From positions 1-11,181 of the forward strand of contig JAZQAY010000063.1 in NCBI GenBank assembly GCA_045545455.1: DNA of 11,181 bases, written 5' to 3'. The stretch is from RUG754 sp045545455 (GTDB lineage Bacteria > Bacillota > Clostridia > Peptostreptococcales > Anaerovoracaceae). Below are positions 6,142-11,181 of this stretch, in pieces. Numbering within the stretch: position 1 is the first letter of the stretch; each line of letters starts with the position of its first letter. The translations under genes were made by a program, and so were the position numbers. The notes under the pieces were generated by a model. That model searched no databases. It was given only the letters and a program-made list of their open reading frames with translations, and was not told the DNA's origin.

Positions 6142-6155
6142 GTGGTTTAAACCAC
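6142..6155. promoter_or_regulatory. Perfect 14-bp palindrome GTGGTTTAAACCAC, probable Crp/Fnr-regulator site
   Basis: GTGGT-TTAA-ACCAC is a 5-4-5 inverted repeat, the same geometry as Fnr (TTGAT-N4-ATCAA) and other Crp/Fnr sites. It lies between the divergent regulator and Fe-S genes. Relative to the plus promoter (-10 at 6173-6178) its centre is about 36 bp upstream of the start, overlapping the -35 zone where a good -35 is missing, which suits activation. Relative to the minus promoter it falls just after the start, which suits autorepression. Confidence 0.6.
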
Positions 6156-6170
6156 GCACTTGCTTTAAAA

Positions 6171-6199
6171 AGTATAATATACTTTGATCATCAAATCAA
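6171..6199. promoter_or_regulatory. Overlapping divergent promoters with two further palindromes
   Basis: Plus strand: TATAAT (6173-6178) for the Fe-S gene, without a good -35. Minus strand: TTGATT (6199-6194) and TATACT (6176-6171), spaced 17 bp, for the regulator. The AGTATAATATACT (6171-6183) and TTTGATCATCAAA (6183-6195) segments are perfect odd-centred palindromes that adjoin and cover both promoters. Confidence 0.55.
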
Positions 6200-6210
6200 G
6201 GAGGAGAAAC

Positions 6211-6924
6211 ATGATCAGAAAGATAATACATATAGATGAAGAAAAGTGCACGGGCTGCGGGCTCTGTGCTGACGCATGTCACGAGGGCGCGATAGACATG
6301 GTGAACGGAAAGGCGAAGCTTGTGAGGGAGAACTTCTGTGACGGCTTCGGAGACTGCCTGCCGGCCTGCCCAGCGGGAGCAATAACCTTTGAAGAAAGGG
6401 AAGCCCCTGCATATGACGAGGAAGCGGTCAAGGCGAGCAAAGCATCCCCGGCACCTCACAGTGCTCCCGCTCACGGCTGCCCGGGTTCCATGTTCAGAGA
6501 CCTTAAAAGGGAAGAGACGAAGCAAGAAGCGGCGGCTCCCGCTCAGGCTGCAAGATCTGTATCCAGACTTGCACAGTGGCCTTGCCAGATAAAGCTACTT
6601 CCGACACGCACGGCCTTCTTCGACGGAGCGAAGCTCCTGATCGCTGCAGACTGCACCGCATATGCGTATGCAAACATGCACGAGGAATTCATGAAGGGAA
6701 AGGTGACTCTTATAGGCTGTCCTAAGCTTGATAACGTGGATTACACGGAGAAACTCACAGAGATCATCAGGAATAACGATATAAAGAGCGTTACAGTGGT
6801 AAGGATGGAGGTTCCTTGCTGCGGAGGACTCCAGAGAGCAGCTGAGAACGCCCTGAGGGCCAGCGGCAAGTTCATACCATGGCAGGTGGTAACGATCTCA
6901 ACGGATGGAGAGATACTCGACTGA
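6211..6924 (+). CDS. 4Fe-4S ferredoxin-domain protein with Cys-rich C-terminal domain
   Basis: 237-residue iron-sulfur protein. Residues 1-62 form a two-cluster ferredoxin domain: Cys13/16/19/23 (CTGCGLCADAC) bind the first [4Fe-4S]. In the second motif, CDGFGDCLPACP, Cys43/49/53 remain but the usual second Cys is Phe46. Residues 63-115 are a low-complexity Ala/Pro/Glu linker containing HGCPGS (Cys90). Residues 116-237 hold QWPCQIKLLP, AADCTAYAYANMH (Cys148), IGCPKLD (Cys170) and VPCCGGL (Cys203/204). I recognise this as a family common in anaerobes, often beside Crp/Fnr-type regulators and hybrid-cluster (Hcp) genes; no hcp is present here. The start ATG at 6211 follows GGAGG (6200-6204) by 6 nt. 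A redox or electron-transfer role is inferred; partners are unknown. Confidence 0.88.
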   Translation: MIRKIIHIDEEKCTGCGLCADACHEGAIDMVNGKAKLVRENFCDGFGDCLPACPAGAITFEEREAPAYDEEAVKASKASPAPHSAPAHGCPGSMFRDLKREETKQEAAAPAQAARSVSRLAQWPCQIKLLPTRTAFFDGAKLLIAADCTAYAYANMHEEFMKGKVTLIGCPKLDNVDYTEKLTEIIRNNDIKSVTVVRMEVPCCGGLQRAAENALRASGKFIPWQVVTISTDGEILD

Positions 6925-6950
6925 TAATAATGAATGATGCGATTTAAAGA

Positions 6951-6986
6951 AAGGGAAGGACTCATATGAGTTCTTCTCTTGATTTT
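6951..6986 (+). terminator. Long hairpin after the Fe-S gene: terminator or operator
   Basis: Bases 6951-6980 form a 30-nt inverted repeat with 13 Watson-Crick and 2 G-T pairs, centred on CATATG (perfect core ACTCATATGAGT 6960-6971). As RNA it folds into a long stem with an ATAT loop. The tail GATTTTAG is only weakly T-rich, so termination may be partial. The right arm overlaps the -35 of the next promoter, so a DNA-level operator is also possible. Confidence 0.5.
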
Positions 6987-7007
6987 AGCGCCGTGATGAA
7001 ATAAAAT
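6979..7007 (+). promoter_or_regulatory. Promoter of the flavodoxin/FrnE/deacylase/HD operon
   Basis: TTGATT (6979-6984) and TAAAAT (7002-7007) are spaced 17 bp apart, each close to consensus. Transcription would start near 7014, 27 nt before the flavodoxin ATG. Confidence 0.6.
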
Positions 7008-7040
7008 CATAGTTAAGAGATCAGTGAAAGGGGAAATGAG

Positions 7041-7526
7041 ATGAAGACGGCAATAGTATATTATTCCATGTCGGGGAACTGTCAGTATGCGGCCAAGAGC
7101 GTCGCGAGAAGGACGGGAGCTGACCTCATCAGGATCGAACCTGAGAAAGCTTATCCCGACAGCGGATTCAAAAAATATTTCTGGGGCGGAAAGAGCGCGG
7201 TAATGGGAGACATGCCGGCACTGAAACCCTATGAGTTTGAAGCGGATAAGTACGGAAGGGTCATCTTCTGTTTCCCTGTATGGGCCGGAAACGTGACGCC
7301 GCCTATCCGCACCTTTATAGCTGAGAACAGAGACAGTCTTAAGGATAAGAAACTGGCAGCACTGGTCTGTCACAGCGGCGGAGGCGGGGATAAGCCGATA
7401 GCTAAACTCAAGGCACTTCTCGGGGTAACCGGGCTTGAGACTGAGTTGGATCTGGTGGATCCGAAAGACAAGTCAGACGCATCAAAGGATATGGCTTTAG
7501 AGAAATTCTGCAAAGAACTGGCATAA
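7041..7526 (+). CDS. Flavodoxin-family protein, 161 aa
   Basis: Flavodoxin-fold FMN protein, probably a soluble electron carrier or small FMN-dependent reductase. The phosphate loop is YYSMSGNCQYAAKSVA (7-22): Ser9-x-Ser11-Gly12-Asn13 is the FMN phosphate-binding signature. The second strand and flavin loop are IFCFPVWAGNVTPPIRTFI (75-93), with the Trp81 side-chain position typical of the group, and ALVCHSGGGGDKPI (107-120) is the third loop. The length fits the Flavodoxin/Flavodoxin_4 type. GGGG at 7030-7033 precedes the ATG by 7 nt. It leads a four-gene operon, 17 nt before a CPYC oxidoreductase, suggesting a role in thiol or flavin redox balance. It shares little sequence with the other flavodoxin in the window (3244-3654). 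Confidence 0.9.
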   Translation: MKTAIVYYSMSGNCQYAAKSVARRTGADLIRIEPEKAYPDSGFKKYFWGGKSAVMGDMPALKPYEFEADKYGRVIFCFPVWAGNVTPPIRTFIAENRDSLKDKKLAALVCHSGGGGDKPIAKLKALLGVTGLETELDLVDPKDKSDASKDMALEKFCKELA

Positions 7527-7543
7527 GACACGGAGGGAAAGAC

Positions 7544-8197
7544 ATGAAGGTCACATACTGGTCGGACTACGCATGTCCGTATTGCTACATAGGAGAGACG
7601 AACCTGAGACATGCTCTGGATGAACTCGGCGTGAAATACGAATTCGAAATGAAGGCTTTTGAGCTTAACCCATACGCTAAGAAGAGCGCAGGAGGAGACG
7701 TGGTGGCCATGTTCGCTGCCAAGTATCAGCTGAGCCTTGAGGACGCGCAGAAGAGGGTGGACAGCATAAACGAGATGGCCCGGGCAGCCGGACTTGAGTT
7801 CGATTATGCGAAGGTCTTCCATACAAATACAGCGGACGCCCACAGGCTCACCAAACTTGCGAAGGACAAGGGCGGGACGGAACCGGCTGACAGGATGGCA
7901 GAGAGGCTGTATAAGGCGTATTTCGGAGAGAGCCTTGATCTGGGAGACGCTGAAGTCCTGGTCAAACTCGGAAAAGAAGCTGGCCTTGAAGAGGCTGATA
8001 TCAGGACTATGCTCGAAGGAAAGGACTACGCCGATCAGGTGAGCCTCGATGAGAGACAGGCTCAGATGAACCGCATAAGTTCCGTGCCCTGCTTCGTGAT
8101 AGAGGATACTGTGGCCATCCCCGGAGCGATGCCTAAGGAGCAGTTCATCGAAGTAATAAAGAAGTACTTCCCCGAGACGAACGCTGTGGCCATTTGA
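7544..8197 (+). CDS. FrnE-like DsbA-family oxidoreductase
   Basis: Cytoplasmic thioredoxin-fold protein of the DsbA/FrnE/2-hydroxychromene-2-carboxylate isomerase superfamily. The active site is SDYACPYCYIG (Cys11-Pro-Tyr-Cys14), directly after the first strand MKVTYW. The all-helical insertion (about 40-170) contains AHRLTKLAKDKG (99-110), a family landmark. The C-terminal ISSVPCFVIEDTVAIPGAMP (178-197) carries the cis-proline Pro182 and the conserved Gly-Ala-x-Pro. There is no signal peptide, so it acts inside the cell as thiol-disulfide oxidoreductase or isomerase. The 217 residues match the family. Cys183, next to cis-Pro182, is less usual; the common residue there is Phe or Thr. GGAGGG (7532-7537) precedes the ATG. 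The RBS of the next gene overlaps its stop codon. Confidence 0.9.
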   Translation: MKVTYWSDYACPYCYIGETNLRHALDELGVKYEFEMKAFELNPYAKKSAGGDVVAMFAAKYQLSLEDAQKRVDSINEMARAAGLEFDYAKVFHTNTADAHRLTKLAKDKGGTEPADRMAERLYKAYFGESLDLGDAEVLVKLGKEAGLEEADIRTMLEGKDYADQVSLDERQAQMNRISSVPCFVIEDTVAIPGAMPKEQFIEVIKKYFPETNAVAI

Positions 8198-8206
8198 GGT
8201 GGTAAG

Positions 8207-8692
8207 ATGTACGGTAAGAAGGAGATCTACGCGCTCCTCGATGAAAGAGGCATAGAATACGAGGCCATAGAGCACGAGGCCGTGTATAACATTGAAGAGG
8301 CGGACGCTCTGGACCTTCCCCACAGGGAGGCGGGCACCAAGAACCTCTTTATAAAGGACGATAAAAAACGGAATTACTATCTGGTTGTGATACCGTCGGC
8401 ACAGAGGCTGGACCTTAAATCCTTAAAGGAGAAGCTGCAGTCCAGGCCCCTTAAGTTCGCTAACGAGGCCGAACTCATGGATATCCTGGGTCTTATCCCG
8501 GGACAGGTCACACCCCTTGGCACGCTGAACGACAATGAACATAAGGTAAGGGTCATCATATCATCGTACTTCAGAGACGGCCTTATGGATGCTCATCCAA
8601 ACGACAATACAGCCACCGTGATACTGAAGACCGCCGACGTGAAGGAACTTCTTGAAAGCTTCGGCGTGAGCGTGGAGTATCTGGAGATATAG
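8207..8692 (+). CDS. ProXp-ala/PrdX-like Ala-tRNA(Pro) deacylase
   Basis: Stand-alone trans-editing enzyme of the INS/YbaK superfamily that hydrolyses mischarged Ala-tRNA(Pro), guarding proline codons. Lys45 in AGTKNLFIKD is at the same position as the catalytic Lys45 of Caulobacter ProXp-ala, followed by Asn46. Other landmarks are KKRNYYLVVIPSAQRLDLKSL (53-73), GLIPGQVTPLGTLND (95-109) with the Gly-x-x-Pro substrate-pocket loop, and AHPNDNTATVIL (129-140). The 161 residues match the PrdX/ProXp-ala size, and there is no prolyl-tRNA synthetase domain. The AGGTGG Shine-Dalgarno sequence (8197-8202) overlaps the TGA of the FrnE-like gene, so translation is probably coupled. The related PrdX name comes from proline-reductase clusters; none is seen here. 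Confidence 0.93.
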   Translation: MYGKKEIYALLDERGIEYEAIEHEAVYNIEEADALDLPHREAGTKNLFIKDDKKRNYYLVVIPSAQRLDLKSLKEKLQSRPLKFANEAELMDILGLIPGQVTPLGTLNDNEHKVRVIISSYFRDGLMDAHPNDNTATVILKTADVKELLESFGVSVEYLEI

Positions 8693-8709
8693 AACAGGAG
8701 TAATAAATC

Positions 8710-9324
8710 ATGGCTAAGAAAAAAGACTATAAAGAAGAGAATGCCTTGCTGAACAAGGCCATAATCTACGCGGTGGAGAAACATGCCGGACAGCTCAGGA
8801 AGGGCACTCAGATACCTTACATCGTCCATCCCATGGAGGTGATGGCCATACTTAACGAGATGAGGGCTGACATGACACTTATGATCGCAGGCGTCCTTCA
8901 CGATACTGTAGAGGATACAAGCGCCACCATAGATGATATCATAAGAGAATTCGGTGAGGATGTGGCAGAATTGGTTGGCGATCATACCGAAGATAAGTCC
9001 AAGACCTGGTTCCAGAGAAAGTCACGGGGCCTTAAGGAACTTGCAGAAGGATCCTTCAGACTGAAATGCCTGGTGCTGGCTGATAAACTCTCCAACGTGA
9101 GAAACATGTACCGCGACTACATGGTTGAAGGCGAGGAGTACTGGGACAGATTCAACGCTCCGCTGGAAAAGCAGGCCTGGTATTATAAGGGCGCGGTGAA
9201 GGCCATGGAAGAACTGAAGGATAACGAGAACACCGCCGTACGCTACAACGAGTTTAAAGAGATCGTGGAGAAGACCTTTGGCCATGTGACAGAGGATATT
9301 CCAAGCTACAGCGAACTGTTCTGA
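8710..9324 (+). CDS. Small alarmone hydrolase-like HD protein (RelA/SpoT hydrolase domain only)
   Basis: Metal-dependent HD-domain phosphohydrolase resembling the (p)ppGpp hydrolase half of RelA/SpoT and the stand-alone MESH1/SAH enzymes. Visible ligands and motifs are HAGQLRKGTQIPYIVHP (Arg30, His40), the catalytic HDTVEDT (His64-Asp65, Glu68-Asp69), and LADKLSNVRN (Asp125, Asn129). There is no synthetase, TGS or ACT domain in the 204 residues, so it can only degrade. Substrate is predicted as (p)ppGpp; other nucleotides, or NADPH as reported for MESH1, are possible. The C-terminal third (139-204) is helical, with WDRFNAPLEKQAWYYKGAV as a family-typical tail. AGGAG (8696-8700) lies 9 nt before the ATG. 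Last gene of its operon, after a tRNA editing enzyme, so both may respond to amino-acid stress. Confidence 0.9.
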   Translation: MAKKKDYKEENALLNKAIIYAVEKHAGQLRKGTQIPYIVHPMEVMAILNEMRADMTLMIAGVLHDTVEDTSATIDDIIREFGEDVAELVGDHTEDKSKTWFQRKSRGLKELAEGSFRLKCLVLADKLSNVRNMYRDYMVEGEEYWDRFNAPLEKQAWYYKGAVKAMEELKDNENTAVRYNEFKEIVEKTFGHVTEDIPSYSELF

Positions 9325-9346
9325 TAACTGAGACAAGGTGAACAAC

Positions 9347-9391
9347 AGCTCCTTTGCGCTGCCTGAAAGGGCGGAGGCAAGGGGCTTTTTT
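9347..9391 (+). terminator. Terminator of the HD-protein operon
   Basis: AGCTCCTTTGC (9347-9357) pairs with GCAAGGGGCT (9377-9386), with one T-G wobble and one bulged T. An inner hairpin GCCT-GAAA-GGGC (9361-9372) sits on top, and TTTTTT (9386-9391) follows. Confidence 0.8.
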
Positions 9392-9428
9392 ATTGTCTGA
9401 AAGGCAAGGCGGAGGGGCCTTTATATTG
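9363..9428 (+). repeat. Imperfect 34-bp tandem repeat forming a second terminator-like hairpin
   Basis: Two units start with CTGAAAGG (9363 and 9397) and end in TATTG. Their G-rich middles carry the same blocks in swapped order: GCGGAG then GCAAGG in unit one, GCAAGG then CGGAGG in unit two. Unit two forms its own stem, AAAGGC (9400-9405) / GCCTTT (9417-9422), followed by ATAT, so the pair works as a tandem terminator. Confidence 0.55.
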
Positions 9429-9493
9429 ACCGAAAAGCGTGATCGGACGAACTTTTACAATGCCCGGAAATAAGCGAAAAAGAATTTCAAATT

Positions 9494-9515
9494 ATTTTCA
9501 GAATTTTCTGAAAAT
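9494..9515. promoter_or_regulatory. Inverted repeat directly upstream of the symporter promoter
   Basis: ATTTTCAGAA (9494-9503) and TTCTGAAAAT (9506-9515) are perfect 10-bp arms around TT. The repeat ends 4 bp before the -35, a typical place for an activator or repressor site. No regulator for it is in the window. Confidence 0.5.
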
Positions 9516-9519
9516 TTGC

Positions 9520-9548
9520 TTGACATGGAGTTTCTCAAGTAGTAATAT
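9520..9548 (+). promoter_or_regulatory. Promoter of the sodium:solute symporter gene
   Basis: A perfect -35 TTGACA (9520-9525) and TAATAT (9543-9548) are 17 bp apart. The start would be near 9555, giving a leader of about 100 nt. Confidence 0.75.
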
Positions 9549-9554
9549 AGGCCC

Positions 9555-9632
9555 ATAAGCATTTTATAATCCGGCGCCGGGGACATCTTCCGGCGGACTA
9601 ATCGTGAGTGCCGGCGTCGCATAAGTGCTTAT
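9555..9632 (+). ncRNA. Structured mRNA leader, candidate riboswitch
   Basis: Nested stems can be drawn. P1 is ATAAGCA (9555-9561) / TGCTTAT (9626-9632). P2 is CCGGC (9571-9575) / GCCGG (9610-9614). P3 is GCCGG (9576-9580) / CCGGC (9590-9594), stacked directly on P2 with loop GGACATCTT. A 15-nt unpaired segment, GGACTAATCGTGAGT (9595-9609), joins P3 to P2. P1 starts at the predicted first base of the transcript. No T-run follows, so control, if any, would act on translation. The downstream Na+-coupled transporter makes an ion or solute sensor plausible, but I cannot match it to a known family from memory. Confidence 0.5.
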
Positions 9633-9656
9633 ATCCAACTACTTAGGGAGGCTATT

Positions 9657-11181
9657 ATGAACACCAAATTAATTTCAGTGATCATGCTCGTGATATTCTT
9701 TGCGGTCATGGTCGGCGTAGGTATCAACACCAGGAAAAAGGCAAGGACCGTAGACGGTTTCGTCCTTGGCGGAAGGAAAGCGGGTCCCTGGATCACAGCT
9801 TTCGCATTCGGCACCTCGTACTTCAGCGCAGTTATCTTCGTAGGATACGCGGGACAGTTCGGCTGGAACTTCGGTATGTCTGCTACCTGGGCGGGTCTCG
9901 GAAACGCCTTTATCGGATCTCTCATGGCATGGAACATTCTGGGAAGAAGGACCCGTATCATGACCCAGCATCTGGATGCCAAGACCATGCCGGATTTCTT
10001 CGGCAAGCGTTTTGCCTCCGTTAACATGAAGATCATCGCATCCGTCATCGTATTTATTTTCCTTATACCTTACACAGCCTCTCTGTATAACGGACTTTCA
10101 AGTCTTTTCGGCCTCGTATTCGACGTGCCTTACTGGGCTGTCATCGCTCTGATGGCAGTACTGACAGGTATCTACGTCATCTTCGGCGGATACATGGCCA
10201 CAGCTATAAACGATTTCATCCAGGGCATCATAATGCTCTTCGGAATATGCGCGGTAATAGGATCCGTGCTCAATGCCAACGGCGGCTTTATGGAAGCAGT
10301 GAAGAAACTCTCAGAAGTTCCCGCAGACGGATGGACAGGAGGAGCATACACTTCGTTCCTCGGACCTGATCCTCTGGCACTTGTCTTCGTAGTGCTGCTC
10401 ACATCCCTTGGAACCTGGGGACTTCCTCAGATGGTAAATAAGTTCTATGCCATCAAGAGCGAGGGAGACATCCACAAGGGTACAGTTATATCCACCGTAT
10501 TCGCCATAATCGTAGCAGGAGGATGCTACTTCCTGGGCGGTTTCGGAAGACTCTATGCCGATAACATTCAGTACCAGTCAAACGGAGTCACACCGCTCTT
10601 TGACACCATAGTGCCTGCAATGCTTGCGACCCTGCCTGCTCTCGTGATCGCGGTTGTGATCGTCCTGGTGCTCTCTGCATCCATGTCCACACTTTCCTCA
10701 CTGGTACTCACCTCCAGCTCCACTTTCACGCTGGACGTGATCACACCCATGAGCAAAAAAGAACTGAGAGAGGACGATCAGGTTAGGATCATGAGGATAT
10801 TCATCGTGTTCTTCATAATCATATCCGCTGTGATCGCTGTAATAAAGGACTCACATCCGGAGATCACCTTCATCGCTCAGATGATGGGCGTATCCTGGGG
10901 AGCTCTCGCGGGATCGTTCCTGGCCCCTTTCCTCTATGGCTTATACTGGAAGAAGACCACCAAGGCTGCGTGCTACGTATCCTTTGCCTGGGGCTGCACT
11001 CTCATGGTGATCCAGATGATCGTTTCCTTAGGCGGGATCGACGTGTCCTCCTGGGGGCCGGTGCTCGGATACCTCTTCGCATCATCCATCAGATCCGGCG
11101 TGCTTGCCATGGTGGGCGGACTTGTGATCGTACCCGCGGTAAGTCTCTTCACTGCCAAGCAGGATGAAGACGAAGTTGAAC
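9657..11181 (+). CDS. Sodium:solute symporter (SSS/SLC5 family), 3' end cut by window edge
   Basis: Membrane transporter that uses the sodium gradient to import a solute. The frame is open from ATG 9657, with GGGAGG (9646-9651) 5 nt upstream, to the window end: 508 codons without a stop. The first membrane helix is LISVIMLVIFFAVMVGVGI (5-23), followed by the family sequence GFVLGGRKAGPWITAFAFGT. The second sodium site resembles PutP: in LSASMSTLSSLVL, Ala341, Ser344 and Thr345 match PutP Ala337, Ser340 and Thr341. In the first core helix, PutP Ala53-Ser54-Asp55-Met56-Ser57 is here Thr53-Ser54-Tyr55-Phe56-Ser57. The essential proline-transporter Asp55 is therefore Tyr, as in pantothenate-type members, so proline is unlikely. 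More than ten hydrophobic segments are visible. The acidic QDEDEVE marks the start of the cytoplasmic C terminus. The substrate is unknown. Confidence 0.92.
   Translation, partial: MNTKLISVIMLVIFFAVMVGVGINTRKKARTVDGFVLGGRKAGPWITAFAFGTSYFSAVIFVGYAGQFGWNFGMSATWAGLGNAFIGSLMAWNILGRRTRIMTQHLDAKTMPDFFGKRFASVNMKIIASVIVFIFLIPYTASLYNGLSSLFGLVFDVPYWAVIALMAVLTGIYVIFGGYMATAINDFIQGIIMLFGICAVIGSVLNANGGFMEAVKKLSEVPADGWTGGAYTSFLGPDPLALVFVVLLTSLGTWGLPQMVNKFYAIKSEGDIHKGTVISTVFAIIVAGGCYFLGGFGRLYADNIQYQSNGVTPLFDTIVPAMLATLPALVIAVVIVLVLSASMSTLSSLVLTSSSTFTLDVITPMSKKELREDDQVRIMRIFIVFFIIISAVIAVIKDSHPEITFIAQMMGVSWGALAGSFLAPFLYGLYWKKTTKAACYVSFAWGCTLMVIQMIVSLGGIDVSSWGPVLGYLFASSIRSGVLAMVGGLVIVPAVSLFTAKQDEDEVE

Noticed and set aside
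6183..6195. TTTGATCATCAAA as a classical Fnr box
   Set aside because: The half-sites TTGAT/ATCAA match Fnr, but the spacer is 1 nt rather than 4, and the local regulator has no Fnr Cys cluster. It is kept only as a palindrome.
6966..7004. A 12-codon open frame with an apparent GGGAAGG ribosome binding site
   Set aside because: Its SD and start codon lie inside the 30-nt hairpin, and a promoter -35 overlaps its third quarter. The purine-rich arm explains the SD-like sequence better than a leader peptide does.
7370..8323. A 317-codon open frame on the minus strand
   Set aside because: It lies opposite the flavodoxin, FrnE-like and deacylase genes, all with clear motifs and ribosome binding sites. 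The antisense translation shows no family signature.

Overview
The window looks like chromosomal DNA from an anaerobic, low-to-mid-GC member of the Clostridia. The grounds are: Firmicute-style GGAGG ribosome binding sites, heavy AGA/AGG and ATA codon use, closely packed short operons, peptidase T, two flavodoxins, a Crp/Fnr regulator beside a 4Fe-4S protein, and a tandem pair of sequences that match the Spo0A box. No phage, plasmid, CRISPR, tRNA or rRNA is visible. The genus cannot be named from the sequence alone.

Layout. (1) 2-1018: the C-terminal four fifths of peptidase T (pepT), cut by the window edge. (2) 1116-1586: a small cytoplasmic protein I do not recognise, with its own promoter and a clear terminator. 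(3) 1641-2157: a regulatory-looking gap of about 515 bp. It holds a GC-rich hairpin, two Spo0A-like boxes 21 bp apart, three copies of a dyad GGTGTCAA-N21-TTGACAYC, and a strong promoter overlapped by a large imperfect palindrome. (4) 2158-4506: an operon of thiol glutathione peroxidase, an OhrR-type peroxide-sensing MarR repressor, a flavodoxin-like protein, and a PgeF/YfiH (laccase-domain) protein. (5) 4598-5416: an ADP-ribosylglycohydrolase, with a ribosome binding site that can be masked by an upstream complement, ending at a bidirectional terminator. (6) 5467-6117 (minus) and 6211-6924 (plus): a divergent pair, a Crp/Fnr-family regulator and an Fe-S protein, sharing a short control region with palindromes. 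(7) 7041-9324: an operon of flavodoxin, FrnE/DsbA-like oxidoreductase, ProXp-ala/PrdX-like tRNA deacylase and a stand-alone RelA/SpoT-type HD hydrolase, closed by tandem terminators. (8) 9494-9656: a hairpin operator candidate, a promoter and a structured mRNA leader ahead of a sodium:solute symporter gene that runs off the right edge.

The genes share a theme of redox and stress handling. OhrR keeps the residues that sense organic peroxides, and its operon encodes a thiol peroxidase instead of the usual Ohr. Flavodoxins, a CPYC oxidoreductase and Fe-S proteins deal with electron and disulfide transfer. A tRNA editing enzyme and an alarmone hydrolase link the second operon to translation quality and the stringent response. 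The most unusual content lies between the genes: the repeated dyads and Spo0A-like boxes upstream of the peroxidase, the maskable ribosome binding site of the ADP-ribosylglycohydrolase, the divergent Crp/Fnr control region, and the structured leader of the symporter.
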